From Hyphococcus sp. (GTDB taxonomy: Bacteria > Pseudomonadota > Alphaproteobacteria > Caulobacterales > Parvularculaceae), in the NCBI GenBank assembly GCA_021776375.1, contig JAJFGA010000031.1, positions 1 to 64,000 on the forward strand: a stretch of 64,000 nucleotides of DNA. Reading direction: 5' to 3'. Shown piece by piece: positions 18,886 through 27,680 of the stretch; positions within the stretch are counted from its first letter, which is position 1, and every line of letters begins with the position of its first letter. The notes under the pieces are model-generated. The model ran no database searches and was not told the origin of the DNA. It saw nothing but the letters and a program-made list of their open reading frames with translations. The translations under genes were made by a program, and so were the position numbers.

Positions 18886-18915
18886 AAAACCGCTTCGTCC
18901 AAGCGAAGCGGTTTT
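18886..18915 (+). terminator. Bidirectional terminator after the AsmA gene
   Basis: A 12-bp stem AAAACCGCTTCG/CGAAGCGGTTTT with a six-base loop. A-rich and T-rich flanks on each side fit termination from both the AsmA gene and the convergent small membrane-protein gene ending at 18946. Confidence 0.85.
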
Positions 18916-18945
18916 AGATTTTTAGCCTGAAGTCAAACTGGCGGT

Positions 18946-19317
18946 TTATTCAAGCGCCTCCGGGTCAGCGCTGGATTTTGATCGGCGCATCAAAAGAACA
19001 AACAAGATGATCGCGATTATCGGTGAAGCGACGATAAACAACGTCACCGCAATAGCGCCGCCAGCGGCGACAATCCCTATCAGCGCGCCGAAAAGACCTA
19101 ATACCAATCCAACAACGGCGGCGATCAATCCGAAAATGATTGCCGCGAGGCCGCCAAAGCCAGCCGCCATCGCTTCCACAATCGTCAGTTGCGGGTCGGC
19201 GTAAAAATAAGCGCCGAGTGTCAGCACGCCGCCGAGAAATAAAATCAACACAACCGGAACATAAAACCATGCGCCGCCGCCCCGTCGTCGGGTCTCGTGA
19301 TAATCAGAAGTCGCCAT
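18946..19317 (-). CDS. Small membrane protein, glycine/alanine-rich, unknown
   Basis: A protein of 123 residues with three hydrophobic spans: one after the basic N-terminus (ETRRRGGGAWFYVPVV) and two long Gly/Ala/Ile-rich ones (GFGGLAAIIFGLIAAVVG... and AVTLFIVASPIIAIILFVLL). The cytoplasmic tail is short (RRSKSSADPEALE). ATG 19317 is preceded by AAGGGG. The layout and the RRGGG-W start resemble small phage-shock PspC-like or PspG-like membrane proteins, but no family signature is certain. Convergent with the AsmA gene. Confidence 0.6.
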   Translation of the reverse strand: MATSDYHETRRRGGGAWFYVPVVLILFLGGVLTLGAYFYADPQLTIVEAMAAGFGGLAAIIFGLIAAVVGLVLGLFGALIGIVAAGGAIAVTLFIVASPIIAIILFVLLMRRSKSSADPEALE

Positions 19318-19544
19318 TTTCAGCACCCCTTCGAATAACTTTCGTCATCCGCCTTTTCTTTTGTCTATTTGCGTCGGTTCTTTTTGAACTCTTTACGGGG
19401 ACCATAATCGCCAACTCGCCCCACCGAAACAAGCCCTCCCGCCGCATCTGCCGGGCGCTTGGTCGATCCCTTGTCGGCTTTATTCCCCTCTGCTAGCTGT
19501 CACGCTAAACCTGTCTGACATTTCCATGAAAGCGACCTCGCACC

Positions 19545-20147
19545 GTGTCCAACACAAAAGATAACCCGCGCGCCTGGCAGCGCATGCTGTCGGGACGCCG
19601 TCTTGATCTGCTTGACCCCTCCCCGGTCGATGTCGAGATCGAAGATGTCGCCCATGGCATCGCACGGGTTGCGAGATGGAATGGTCAGACATTGGGACCG
19701 TTGCCGTTTAACGTCGCGCAACATTCGCTCATCGTCGAAGAGTTTTGCGGCGAGATAAAACCCGGCTGGCCAGCAAAATGGCGGCTCGCGGCCCTCCTCC
19801 ATGACGGTCCGGAATTCGTCATCGGCGACATGATCTCGCCATTCAAGGCGCAATTGGGCGAGCGCTACAAAGTCATTGAGCGCCGGCTGCAGCAGGCGAT
19901 CCATCTGCGCTTCGGTCTGCCCGCGGACCTTCCCGAAACGGTTGAGAAAACCATCAAGCGCGCTGACCGCGCCAGCGCGTTTTTTGAAGCGACGCAACTT
20001 GCCGGCTTTGATTTCGCTGAGGCGCGCAAATTCTTTGGCGCGCCGCGCGGGGTAATGCCCATTGAGCTTAAAACCATGACTTCAAGCCAGGCCCAAGCCG
20101 CCTTTCTGGCGCGTTTCAAGGTGTTGATGAAAGCTTGCGAAGGTTAA
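19545..20147 (+). CDS. HD-domain phosphohydrolase (YfbR-like)
   Basis: A protein of 200 residues of the HD superfamily. The metal-binding residues are in FNVAQHSLIV (His), ALLHDGPEFVIGD (His-Asp) and IKRADRASAFFEA (Asp), the same arrangement as in YfbR-type 5'-nucleotidases and related hydrolases. The start is GTG, with only a weak ribosome site. Downstream in the same direction come a Cys-phosphatase, nadQ and the nad genes, so a role in nucleotide or NAD turnover is possible, but this is inference from position. The 218-bp space before it (19327-19544) holds no gene. It contains a GTTC-N5-GAAC palindrome at 19377-19389 of unknown meaning. Confidence 0.8.
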   Translation: MSNTKDNPRAWQRMLSGRRLDLLDPSPVDVEIEDVAHGIARVARWNGQTLGPLPFNVAQHSLIVEEFCGEIKPGWPAKWRLAALLHDGPEFVIGDMISPFKAQLGERYKVIERRLQQAIHLRFGLPADLPETVEKTIKRADRASAFFEATQLAGFDFAEARKFFGAPRGVMPIELKTMTSSQAQAAFLARFKVLMKACEG

Positions 20148-20224
20148 GAAAGACAACGAACAAGCCCGCAACTTCAAAACTACGTGATCGCCCGCCTGTT
20201 TGCCACACAAAGCAGCGAGGTCAT

Positions 20225-20253
20225 TTGTCTTTTGTTAACGACGCATCTATTTC
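20225..20253 (+). promoter_or_regulatory. Possible promoter for the phosphatase-nadQ unit
   Basis: TTGTCT and TATTTC are separated by 17 bases, ending about 35 bp before the ATG at 20290. Sequence match only. Confidence 0.4.
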
Positions 20254-20289
20254 AATAGAACACACCGAATGCGGAGAGCCTGAAGCCTG

Positions 20290-20805
20290 ATGATTATTGT
20301 CAGTTCACTCGATCACGCCGAGGCGGCGTATAAAAAATACGCGCCCGCCTATGTGATTTCGATTCTCGAAAAAGATGAGCCCACACCGCCGGTGTTTGAC
20401 GCTGTAGCGGAAAAAAACCACCTTAAGGTGATCGAAGATTGCAGCCGCGCATCTGATGTTGAAGATTGCGAGAGCCGGTGCATAAAACTCCTCACCCTGG
20501 CCGAGCGCTGGCGCAACGATCCCGAGCCTAAAGCGCCTATCCTTATTCATTGCCATAAGGGCGTGGCGCGCTCTATGGCGGTCGCTTATGTTTTGATGTG
20601 CGCTATTGAGCAAGGCAATTGCGAGAGAAAAATCGCAGACCGCCTGCGCGACGCCGCACCGCATGCCGACCCCAATCTGATGCTCGTTTCTGAAGCCGAT
20701 GCGCTGATGCAGCGCGACGACCGCATGATCGAGGCGATATTAGATCTCTGTCCGAGCTGTGCTGCGGTCGAAAAACCTGTCGTCACGCTTCCCGTTACGA
20801 TGTAA
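20290..20805 (+). CDS. Cysteine-based protein tyrosine phosphatase-like protein
   Basis: A protein of 171 residues of the dual-specificity/tyrosine phosphatase fold. The P-loop is HCHKGVARS, i.e. C-X5-R with Cys88 as nucleophile and Arg94 binding phosphate. A general-acid Asp may be in the DCSRASDVEDCE loop. It is small and has no targeting signal, so it should be cytoplasmic. The gene is followed 19 bp later by nadQ and preceded by an HD hydrolase. The substrate could be a protein or a small phosphorylated metabolite. The C-terminal part has a CPSC pair of unknown purpose. GAGAG lies ahead of the ATG. Confidence 0.8.
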   Translation: MIIVSSLDHAEAAYKKYAPAYVISILEKDEPTPPVFDAVAEKNHLKVIEDCSRASDVEDCESRCIKLLTLAERWRNDPEPKAPILIHCHKGVARSMAVAYVLMCAIEQGNCERKIADRLRDAAPHADPNLMLVSEADALMQRDDRMIEAILDLCPSCAAVEKPVVTLPVTM

Positions 20806-20824
20806 ATCGGCCATAGACGGCGGG

Positions 20825-21853
20825 ATGAGAAAACCGCACGCTTCAGCTTCTCGCCCAACCTCCCTGGCGACAAACGTCGCCATCGCCCTCAATGCCGTAT
20901 TGGCGGCGATTGATGATGGCCGCCCGAAAGTCCTGTGTGTCAGGGCCAACGAACTTGGCCTTCCCTATGGGCCGTTTGACCCGGCGCGCCACCGCACTTT
21001 TGAAATCGGGATGCGCGAATGGGTCGAGCGCCAGACCAAGATATCGCTCGGATTTATCGAACAGCTCTACACTTTCGGCGATGAAGGCCGCGAAGCCCCC
21101 GCCGCCGCGCTCATCGGTAGAAACGCCAGTGAACGCATCGTTTCGGTGGGCTATCTTGCACTCGCCCCAGGACCGACTGAGACCATTGCCGAAGATGCGG
21201 TCTGGCGCGACTGGTATGGGTTCTTTCCCTGGGAGGATTGGCGCGGCGGTGAACCTAAAATCCTCCGTGAGCACATCATACCCGGCCTGACCGATTGGGT
21301 CGAACGCGGCCGCGACAAATCGATCCGCAACGCCCGCCTCGCCCGTGTCAATGTCGCCTTCGGTCTTGACGGCATGGGCTGGGCCGAAGAGCGCACCCTT
21401 GACCGCTATGAGTTGATGTATGAGGCGAGACTTGTGGTCGAGGCTGGGCGCGACCGTGCCGCCGCCAGCCCTGACAGAGCCCTGTCCGCCAGCGAAACGG
21501 AGCTGCAACAGACCGGCGCGCCGATGATCTCCGACCACCGGCGCATTCTCGCAACCGCTATCGGGCGCCTGCGCGGCAAGCTGAAATACCGGCCGGTGAT
21601 TTTTGAAATGACGCCGCCGGAGTTTACCCTGCTGCAACTGCAACGCACCGTTGAGGCGATTGTCGGCTTTGGGTTTCACAAGCAGAATTTCCGCCGCACG
21701 ATCGAAAAATCAGGGTTTGTCGAACCCACTGGCGAGACGACCCAAGAGGCGGCCGGCAGGCCGGCGGCGCTGTTTCGCGTCGACCGCGAGGGCCTGCGAG
21801 CACGCACTGCCACGGGCCTGGCCATCCCACGATTGCGCCGCGCCAAGGATTAG
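20825..21853 (+). CDS. nadQ: NadQ-type regulator of NAD biosynthesis (Nudix-like plus winged helix)
   Basis: A protein of 342 residues built like NrtR/COG4111 regulators: an N-terminal Nudix-like sensor (about 20-170, with GFIEQLYTFGDEGRE, a hallmark of the NrtR group) and a C-terminal winged helix-turn-helix (YRPVIFEMTPPEFTLLQLQRTVEAIVGFGFHKQNFRRTIEKSGFV). The catalytic Nudix box is degenerate: the REUXEEXGU core is missing around GMREWVERQTKI, so it probably senses a ligand and does not hydrolyse one. In alphaproteobacteria this family is assigned to control of nadABC, and nadA, nadB and nadC lie just downstream. ATG 20825 is chosen, 19 bp after the phosphatase stop. The track start overlaps that gene. 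Confidence 0.82.
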   Translation: MRKPHASASRPTSLATNVAIALNAVLAAIDDGRPKVLCVRANELGLPYGPFDPARHRTFEIGMREWVERQTKISLGFIEQLYTFGDEGREAPAAALIGRNASERIVSVGYLALAPGPTETIAEDAVWRDWYGFFPWEDWRGGEPKILREHIIPGLTDWVERGRDKSIRNARLARVNVAFGLDGMGWAEERTLDRYELMYEARLVVEAGRDRAAASPDRALSASETELQQTGAPMISDHRRILATAIGRLRGKLKYRPVIFEMTPPEFTLLQLQRTVEAIVGFGFHKQNFRRTIEKSGFVEPTGETTQEAAGRPAALFRVDREGLRARTATGLAIPRLRRAKD

Positions 21854-21892
21854 ACAATGATGCGCGCCATAGTCATCAAGGGACTGCCATCG

Positions 21893-22732
21893 ATGAAAAA
21901 CCTGGTCGCATTATTCACAACAAGCGCCTTCCTCGTTTCAAGCAATGGGCTTTTCGGCGGCGCCATCGCACATGACAGCGCGACAGCGACTTACCTTGGC
22001 AATGAAGGTGTGATGATCGCACATGGTGAGACGAAAATTCTGTTCGATGCGTTCTATGCTGACGGCTTTGGACAATATGCACTCGTCCCGGCCCCTATCT
22101 CCGAGGCGATGATGAAGAATGCGCCACCCTATGACGGCGTCGATGCGATTTTTGTGAGCCATGTCCATGGCGACCATTTCACCGCTGAACTCGCCGTTTC
22201 CTATATGCGCGCCCACCCAAACGTTCGCCTTTATGGACCGCAGCAGGTGCATGACGCGATCGTCAATTCCGGCGTTGCCGATAACGATCCTCTGATGGCG
22301 CGCGTCTTCGGCTATGATCTTGACCCTGAGGATAGTGCGTTAGGTTTTGATGTTGACGAATTACAGATTGCCGCCGTCGCCATTCCCCATGCCGGCAACC
22401 GGCCGCACATTCAAAACTTCGCCTGGCGGGTCACCCTTGGCGAGGATACCACCATCATGCATCTCGGCGACGCCGGGCCGGTAGTGTCTGACTTCTCACG
22501 CCATATACAGCACTTCAAATCGCGCAAAACCAATACAGCGTTCCCGCCCTACTGGTTTTTTGGCGACAAAAATGGCGAAACAATCCTGCACGACATCATT
22601 GAAGCCGATCAGACGGTTGGCATTCATGTGCCGAAGCGGGCGGCGGGCCATGGAGATGAATGGCGCGCCCGTGTCAACGGAGATCTCTTCACCGACCCCG
22701 GCGAAACGCGTGAAATGATCGATAAGCAGTAG
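21893..22732 (+). CDS. Exported metallo-beta-lactamase-fold hydrolase
   Basis: A protein of 279 residues with a signal peptide (MKNLVALFTTSAFLVSSNGLFGGAIA) and an MBL fold. The zinc motif is FVSHVHGDHF, with further ligands likely in IPHAGNRPH and MHLGDAGPV. This is the UlaG-like/'Zn-dependent hydrolase' branch, not a beta-lactamase. ATG 21893 with AAGGGA upstream gives a clean signal peptide. The track start at 21857 would hide it. It follows nadQ by 39 bp and may be in the same transcript. The substrate is unknown. Confidence 0.8.
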   Translation: MKNLVALFTTSAFLVSSNGLFGGAIAHDSATATYLGNEGVMIAHGETKILFDAFYADGFGQYALVPAPISEAMMKNAPPYDGVDAIFVSHVHGDHFTAELAVSYMRAHPNVRLYGPQQVHDAIVNSGVADNDPLMARVFGYDLDPEDSALGFDVDELQIAAVAIPHAGNRPHIQNFAWRVTLGEDTTIMHLGDAGPVVSDFSRHIQHFKSRKTNTAFPPYWFFGDKNGETILHDIIEADQTVGIHVPKRAAGHGDEWRARVNGDLFTDPGETREMIDKQ

Positions 22733-22751
22733 GTGTTTTCGGGGTATTAGT

Positions 22752-23675
22752 ATGACAGCGGATTTTTCCAACGCGACAAGCCGCCCGCATGTGTTGGTCC
22801 TAGGGCGCGCGAAAACCGGAACCACTTTCATCGCCAAGTCGATCGAAGCTGCCTGTCCGGCGACGCCTACGCGCTTCATTATGGAACCCGCGATGCAGCA
22901 CGACATTAACCGGGCCGCAAAAGCATCAAACCGTTCAACCCTTATCATGAAAGTGTTATTTGATCATTGGGACAAGCAGCGTGATGCATTAAGCGAGCTT
23001 GCAACAGGACAATCACAGCCCAATTTCCATGCCCGAATCGCTATTGTGCGCGATCCACGCGACGAAATCATCAGCCGGATATTGTTCCGCCCGTTCAGTT
23101 TTCTCGTCAGCGGTCACGCTCGGGCCGAAGATATAGAGCGGTGGGCGAATGTTCTTGAGCACCGTGAAAAAAATCACGAAATGACTTTCCTTGAGGTGCA
23201 AAAGGCATTTGCGGCGACGTTTTCCGGCGCTAGCGATCCTGCGGACGAGATCCGCACTATTGCTCGCTTATGCATGGGATATGCAGATTATCTGAAACTA
23301 AATCAGACTGTTTTCACGACCCTGCGATATGAAGATGCCGTCGCAGATGATTTTTCTGCTATTGAGCCGGCGCTAGGCTGGCAAGTCTCCAAGACCCAAG
23401 ATCTTGGTCGCTTTGGCTACACAAAGCGCTCCGGTGCAGCAACAAACTGGGCGAAGTGGTTCCATCCTTCCGATCTTGAAACCATCAAAGACTTGATGGG
23501 ACCGGCCTGCGCGGAGCTGGGGTATTTCGATTGGACAACGCCAGCCGATATCGACCGCACCATCGAGCCTGAGCACCACTCGGAATATGCGCGCGGCCTG
23601 TTGCGTCAATATCGCCGGCAGGGCGGTGCGGCGCGTACCTTTATTCAACGCCTTCGAAGCCGGCTGTTTGCCTGA
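22752..23675 (+). CDS. Sulfotransferase-family protein
   Basis: A cytoplasmic protein of 307 residues using PAPS as likely sulfate donor. The 5'-phosphosulfate loop is VLGRAKTGTTFIAKSI at the N-terminus and the 3'-phosphate motif is IVRDPRDEIISRI near residue 100. The C-terminus WAKWFHPSDLETIKDLMGPACAELGYF is typical of the family's adenine-binding end. Acceptors in this group are often carbohydrates or lipids of the cell surface. It starts 19 bp after the MBL gene. A TPR-fused relative lies at 35062-36684. Confidence 0.82.
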   Translation: MTADFSNATSRPHVLVLGRAKTGTTFIAKSIEAACPATPTRFIMEPAMQHDINRAAKASNRSTLIMKVLFDHWDKQRDALSELATGQSQPNFHARIAIVRDPRDEIISRILFRPFSFLVSGHARAEDIERWANVLEHREKNHEMTFLEVQKAFAATFSGASDPADEIRTIARLCMGYADYLKLNQTVFTTLRYEDAVADDFSAIEPALGWQVSKTQDLGRFGYTKRSGAATNWAKWFHPSDLETIKDLMGPACAELGYFDWTTPADIDRTIEPEHHSEYARGLLRQYRRQGGAARTFIQRLRSRLFA

Positions 23676-23786
23676 AACTGTTGATATAATTCGTCAAAAC
23701 TGTGATTTTGTAGCAGCAGCTTGACCTATCGGCTTGTTTCCGCCCCGGCTTGACCAAGCCGCCATTTCCGGTCATTTTTCAGCTCG

Positions 23787-23808
23787 GCCCCTTGCGGGGC
23801 AGTTTTTT
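23787..23808 (+). terminator. Terminator before nadA
   Basis: A compact GCCCC-TTGC-GGGGC hairpin followed by AGTTTTTT, about 110 bp after the sulfotransferase stop. It separates the upstream group from the nadA promoter. Confidence 0.75.
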
Positions 23809-23813
23809 AACCC

Positions 23814-23840
23814 TATATATGCTCTAGTTGAGCACATATG
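23814..23840 (+). promoter_or_regulatory. Candidate NadQ operator over the nadA promoter
   Basis: An inverted repeat TATATaTGCTC-TAGTT-GAGCAcATATg, with 5-bp perfect inner arms and AT-rich outer arms broken by one mismatch. The left arm includes a TATATA that can serve as -10, with TTGCGG 16 bases upstream as -35. It lies 41 bp before the nadA ATG. A dimeric winged-helix repressor bound here would block RNA polymerase. NadQ as the binder is inferred from family knowledge and the adjacent gene. Confidence 0.6.
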
Positions 23841-23880
23841 CCTGATGCGTATCTCAGACGACCACACTGGAGGCAGCGCG

Positions 23881-24984
23881 ATGGCTGATTTTGGCGGCGA
23901 ACCGACGACACAAACATCACTGCCTTATACAGATGCGGTGAAGGCGAAAACCGACCATCTTTATGCAAAGGTCGCGAAAGTTATTCCTGAACTCGAATGG
24001 CGGCTGCATGCGCCCTATATCGCGGCGATCAACGATCTCAAGAAACAGAAAAACGCGGTCATCCTGGCGCACAATTATATGACGCCGGAAATTTTCAACT
24101 GCGTCGGCGACTTTGCAGGTGACAGTCTGCAGCTCGCCAAGGAAGCGGCCAATACCGATGCGGACATTATCGTCCAGGCCGGTGTCCACTTCATGGCCGA
24201 AACATCGAAAATTCTGTGCCCGGACAAAACCGTCCTGATCCCGGATAAGGATGCTGGCTGCTCCCTCGCCGCCTCGCTCACCGGCGCTGATGTGCGATTG
24301 TTAAAACAACGCTATCCGGGCGCGCCCGTCGTCACCTATGTCAACACCACTGCCGATGTTAAAGCCGAGACCGACATCTGCTGCACTTCCTCCAACGCGG
24401 TCGAAGTGGTGGAACACGCTGCGTGCGAATTTAATTCCGACACGGTGATTTTAATTCCCGATCAGTATCTCGCCAAAAATGTCGCGGCGATGACCGATAT
24501 CAAAATCGTCACCTGGGCCGGCGCTTGCGAGGTGCATGAACGCTTTACCGCCGACGATATTCGTGAAATCCGCGAGGGTAATCCCGGCGTCATTGTGCTG
24601 GCGCATCCGGAATGTCCGCCGGACGTGCTCGCCGAAGCTGATTTCGCCGGTTCAACCAGCGGCATAAGCGATTACGTCAAGACGAACCAGCCCGAGCTGG
24701 TGGTTTTGATCACCGAATGCTCGATGTCGGATAATGTGGCGCTGGAAAACCCCAATGTGAAATTCGTGCGGCCGTGCAATCTGTGCCCTTATATGAAGCG
24801 GATCACACTGCCGAAAATTCTCCACGCGCTGCAAACCATGGAACATGAAGTTAAAATCGACGCTGACATCATCGAAAAAGCGCGGGCGCCAATTGAACGC
24901 ATGATGGCGCTGACTTTAACAAAACAGTCGATGTACACTCATGAACGCCCGCCGGAAGTGATGGCGATTGAGGCAAGAGCTTAA
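23881..24984 (+). CDS. nadA: Quinolinate synthase
   Basis: A 367-residue [4Fe-4S] enzyme that condenses iminoaspartate with dihydroxyacetone phosphate to quinolinate, the second step of de novo NAD synthesis. The three cluster cysteines are visible in [23 protein letters not shown] and [38 protein letters not shown] marks the substrate site. ATG 23881 has GGAGG 7 bases upstream, and the 49 extra codons in the track ORF run through the operator and terminator and are not translated. The partner NadB lies 1.15 kb downstream, with a propeller-protein gene between them. Confidence 0.95.
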   Translation: MADFGGEPTTQTSLPYTDAVKAKTDHLYAKVAKVIPELEWRLHAPYIAAINDLKKQKNAVILAHNYMTPEIFNCVGDFAGDSLQLAKEAANTDADIIVQAGVHFMAETSKILCPDKTVLIPDKDAGCSLAASLTGADVRLLKQRYPGAPVVTYVNTTADVKAETDICCTSSNAVEVVEHAACEFNSDTVILIPDQYLAKNVAAMTDIKIVTWAGACEVHERFTADDIREIREGNPGVIVLAHPECPPDVLAEADFAGSTSGISDYVKTNQPELVVLITECSMSDNVALENPNVKFVRPCNLCPYMKRITLPKILHALQTMEHEVKIDADIIEKARAPIERMMALTLTKQSMYTHERPPEVMAIEARA

Positions 24985-25113
24985 GCACGTTGGTTGTGCA
25001 AAGCTTCCAATATAGGATAAGAAGCATCTCCTATGGGCATACGGATATCAACTTCTTATGCGTCCAGACTGATGCGCCAATTGCAGTTTCTTTACCGGAA
25101 CATCGGTAAAATC

Positions 25114-26040
25114 ATGAAAAGTGCATGGTTGGCCGCAACGGTGTTTCTTGTGGGTGCATGCTTCCCTAGCGTGAGCTATAGCTCTGAAAAAACCGTCTTG
25201 TCCGCCTCAACTGCCCACCCAGAATGGAGACCGGATGGTTCGCGCCTGCTAGTTGCGCATGCTGAGCCCGGAGCATTGGAGAAAATCGTCGAAATTGGTC
25301 TGGATGGAGCCGTGCTATCGCAATTCAACTTTTCTAACTGGCGAGAAACCTACCCTGCCTATTCACCGAATCAAAATGCTTTCGCCTTCATTACTCTGAT
25401 CCGGGACGGTGAAAAAGCGCCGCGTTTTACGATATCAGTTTATGATTTCCGAAGTGAAACATCAAAAGTGATCGTTAACAATGGTAGCACGTATGAACCG
25501 AGATTTTCACCCGACGGAAGCAAACTGGCTTATACTGTTGCACGCGACGATGGCCGCGGCATTGCTATACTGGATCTGGTAACAATGAAAGAATCCTGGC
25601 TTTATAAAAACAACAGTGCCGGATTTCCTTCATGGTCTCCGGACGGCGAAACCGTGATCTTCAATCAGAAAAACTCACGCGGTTTTTTTGAAATTGCCGA
25701 ACTCAGCTTAAGAACTGGGAACATCAAACCTGTCGTTAAATCTTCTGGCAATAGCTACTATGGCCACTATGCGCCAAATGGAAACGCTATTGTTTACATG
25801 TCCGATAAAACTAACCCCGGAGAAAGGAATGCTCGAGAAATATACGTGAAATCCATATCCGACAACTCAACCCGTCGGCTAACAAACAATCAGCATCGCG
25901 ACGGTTATCCGAAATGGAGCCCGGACGGAACAAAAATCGCATGGCATTCAGGGCAAACTGACGCCTTCAAAATTGCGATCATGGAATTGGCGTCAGGTGA
26001 AACCAGATATGTCTCCCCAAGAATTTCAGATCCCAAGTAA
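25114..26040 (+). CDS. TolB-like WD40/PD40 beta-propeller protein, probable lipoprotein
   Basis: A protein of about 308 residues with repeated PD40 blades: HPEWRPDGSRLL, YEPRFSPDGSKLAYT, FPSWSPDGETVIF, YPKWSPDGTKIAWHS. The N-terminus MKSAWLAATVFLVGACF is a signal peptide that could be lipid-modified at the Cys (VGAC). The start could also be further upstream at 25033, as neither has a good ribosome site. It lacks the TolB N-terminal domain and is not near tol-pal genes. Codon use is visibly more AT-rich than its neighbours (many AAA, ATT, TCT), and it splits nadA from nadB, both signs of a later insertion. Role unknown. Confidence 0.7.
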   Translation: MKSAWLAATVFLVGACFPSVSYSSEKTVLSASTAHPEWRPDGSRLLVAHAEPGALEKIVEIGLDGAVLSQFNFSNWRETYPAYSPNQNAFAFITLIRDGEKAPRFTISVYDFRSETSKVIVNNGSTYEPRFSPDGSKLAYTVARDDGRGIAILDLVTMKESWLYKNNSAGFPSWSPDGETVIFNQKNSRGFFEIAELSLRTGNIKPVVKSSGNSYYGHYAPNGNAIVYMSDKTNPGERNAREIYVKSISDNSTRRLTNNQHRDGYPKWSPDGTKIAWHSGQTDAFKIAIMELASGETRYVSPRISDPK

Positions 26041-26138
26041 TGCCGCTTAATTTCATCGCCTGCTCGAAGGGCGGTAAGATTAGGGGATACATCCGGATGC
26101 TACATTACAAAACACTCGACGAGCAGTGAGGTAGAATA

Positions 26139-27680
26139 GTGCGATCAGACATCCTCATTATCGGCGCCGGCGTGGCGGGGCTTTATACCGCTCTGAAGCT
26201 CAGCCCCCGGCCGGTAACCATCATCACCGCGCGCCCGCTCGGCGAAGGCGGCGCGACGCCGTGGGCGCAGGGCGGCATGGCCGCCGCGATTGGTGATGAC
26301 GACACGCCTAACCTGCATTTCGCCGACACGATGGAGGCCGGCGGCGGACTGGTTGACCCCGAGGCCGCAAGCCTGCTTGTCGATGGCGGCGCGGCGGCGG
26401 TGGAAAATCTTGCCCACTATGGCGTTGAATTTGACCGTGATGCAGACGGCGCCCTGAAGCTCGGGCGCGAGGCAGCTCATTGCCGCAATCGCATCGTTCA
26501 CGCCGCCGGCGACCAGGCCGGCGCCGCGATCATGGCGGCGCTGATTGCCGCTGCGCGCGCAGCAAAACACATCACCATTCTCGAGCGCATCGTCGTTGAA
26601 GATCTGCTGACGGATGATAATGGCGCCGTCGGCGGCGCTCTGGTTTATGATGTCGAGGCCGGCCAACGCGCCGTCTTTGACGCGGCGGAAACCGTGATGG
26701 CGACCGGCGGGCTTGGCGGACTTTACGCCGTCACCACCAACCCGACCCCGGCGCAGGGCCATGGCCTTGCTTTCGCGGCGCGCGCCGGCGCGATTATCCG
26801 CGATCCGGAATTTGTCCAGTTCCACCCTACCGCGCTTGATATTGGCGCCGACCCCGCCCCGCTCGCCACCGAAGCGCTGCGCGGCGCCGGCGCGTTGCTC
26901 GTCAACACCGACGGGAAAAGGTTCATGGAGGACTATCATAAGTCACTGGAGCTAGCGCCCCGGGACATTGTCGCGCGCGCGGTAGAGGCGGAGATAGTCG
27001 CCGGCCGCGGCGCTTTCCTCGATGCGCGCGAGGCAATCGGCGCAAGTTTCCCTGAACGCTTCCCCACCGTCTTTGCTTCCTGCCAGAAAGTCCGCATCGA
27101 TCCGCGAACGCAGGTGATGCCGGTCGCCCCGGCCGCGCATTATCACATGGGCGGCGTCGCTACGGACCTTAACGGCCAGTCCTCTGTCGATGGATTGTGG
27201 GCGGTGGGCGAGGTCGCCTCCACCGGCGTACACGGCGCCAATCGCCTCGCCTCCAACTCTCTGCTTGAGGCGGTGGTCTTCGGCGCCCGCATCGCCGATC
27301 AGCTCCGTGACAAGGAAGTGACACCGCCAGTAGAGCCCGGCGCCCCGGCAGACCGTATGGACCTTGCGTCAAAACCCGCTGACCCCGACGCAATGGCGCG
27401 CCTGCGCAGTAAAATGTCGGAGGGCTGCGCGCTCAATCGCTCACGGGAAGGCCTGTTGCAGGTTATCGATGTCATTCACGCGCTCAATATCAGCCCGTTC
27501 ATGACCAGCGGTCTGAAAAGCGCGCTCATCACTGCAGAGCTAATCGCGCAAGGCGCGCTGATGCGCGAGGAATCGCGCGGCGGACATTTCCGGACCGACT
27601 ATCCGGAGACGGATGAAGAGGCGTTTAATACGGAAATCTGCACCACTGCCGCCTATGAGGAAGGTGAGGACCCGGAATGA
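26139..27680 (+). CDS. nadB: L-aspartate oxidase
   Basis: A 513-residue flavoprotein that oxidises L-aspartate to iminoaspartate for NadA. It has the FAD dinucleotide motif IGAGVAGLYTALKL at the N-terminus, the conserved GGMAAAIG, FVQFHPTAL and YHMGGVATDLNG...VGEVASTGVHGANRLASNSLLEAVVFG of the succinate dehydrogenase/fumarate reductase flavoprotein family, and the shorter C-terminal helical domain typical of NadB. The start is GTG with GAGGTAG upstream. It overlaps nadC by an ATGA, so the two are translationally coupled. Confidence 0.94.
   Translation: MRSDILIIGAGVAGLYTALKLSPRPVTIITARPLGEGGATPWAQGGMAAAIGDDDTPNLHFADTMEAGGGLVDPEAASLLVDGGAAAVENLAHYGVEFDRDADGALKLGREAAHCRNRIVHAAGDQAGAAIMAALIAAARAAKHITILERIVVEDLLTDDNGAVGGALVYDVEAGQRAVFDAAETVMATGGLGGLYAVTTNPTPAQGHGLAFAARAGAIIRDPEFVQFHPTALDIGADPAPLATEALRGAGALLVNTDGKRFMEDYHKSLELAPRDIVARAVEAEIVAGRGAFLDAREAIGASFPERFPTVFASCQKVRIDPRTQVMPVAPAAHYHMGGVATDLNGQSSVDGLWAVGEVASTGVHGANRLASNSLLEAVVFGARIADQLRDKEVTPPVEPGAPADRMDLASKPADPDAMARLRSKMSEGCALNRSREGLLQVIDVIHALNISPFMTSGLKSALITAELIAQGALMREESRGGHFRTDYPETDEEAFNTEICTTAAYEEGEDPE

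Noticed and set aside
19377-19389. GTTC-N5-GAAC palindrome as an SOS box
   Set aside because: Alphaproteobacterial LexA boxes are direct repeats GTTC-N7-GTTC. This is an inverted repeat with five-base spacing and no SOS gene beside it.
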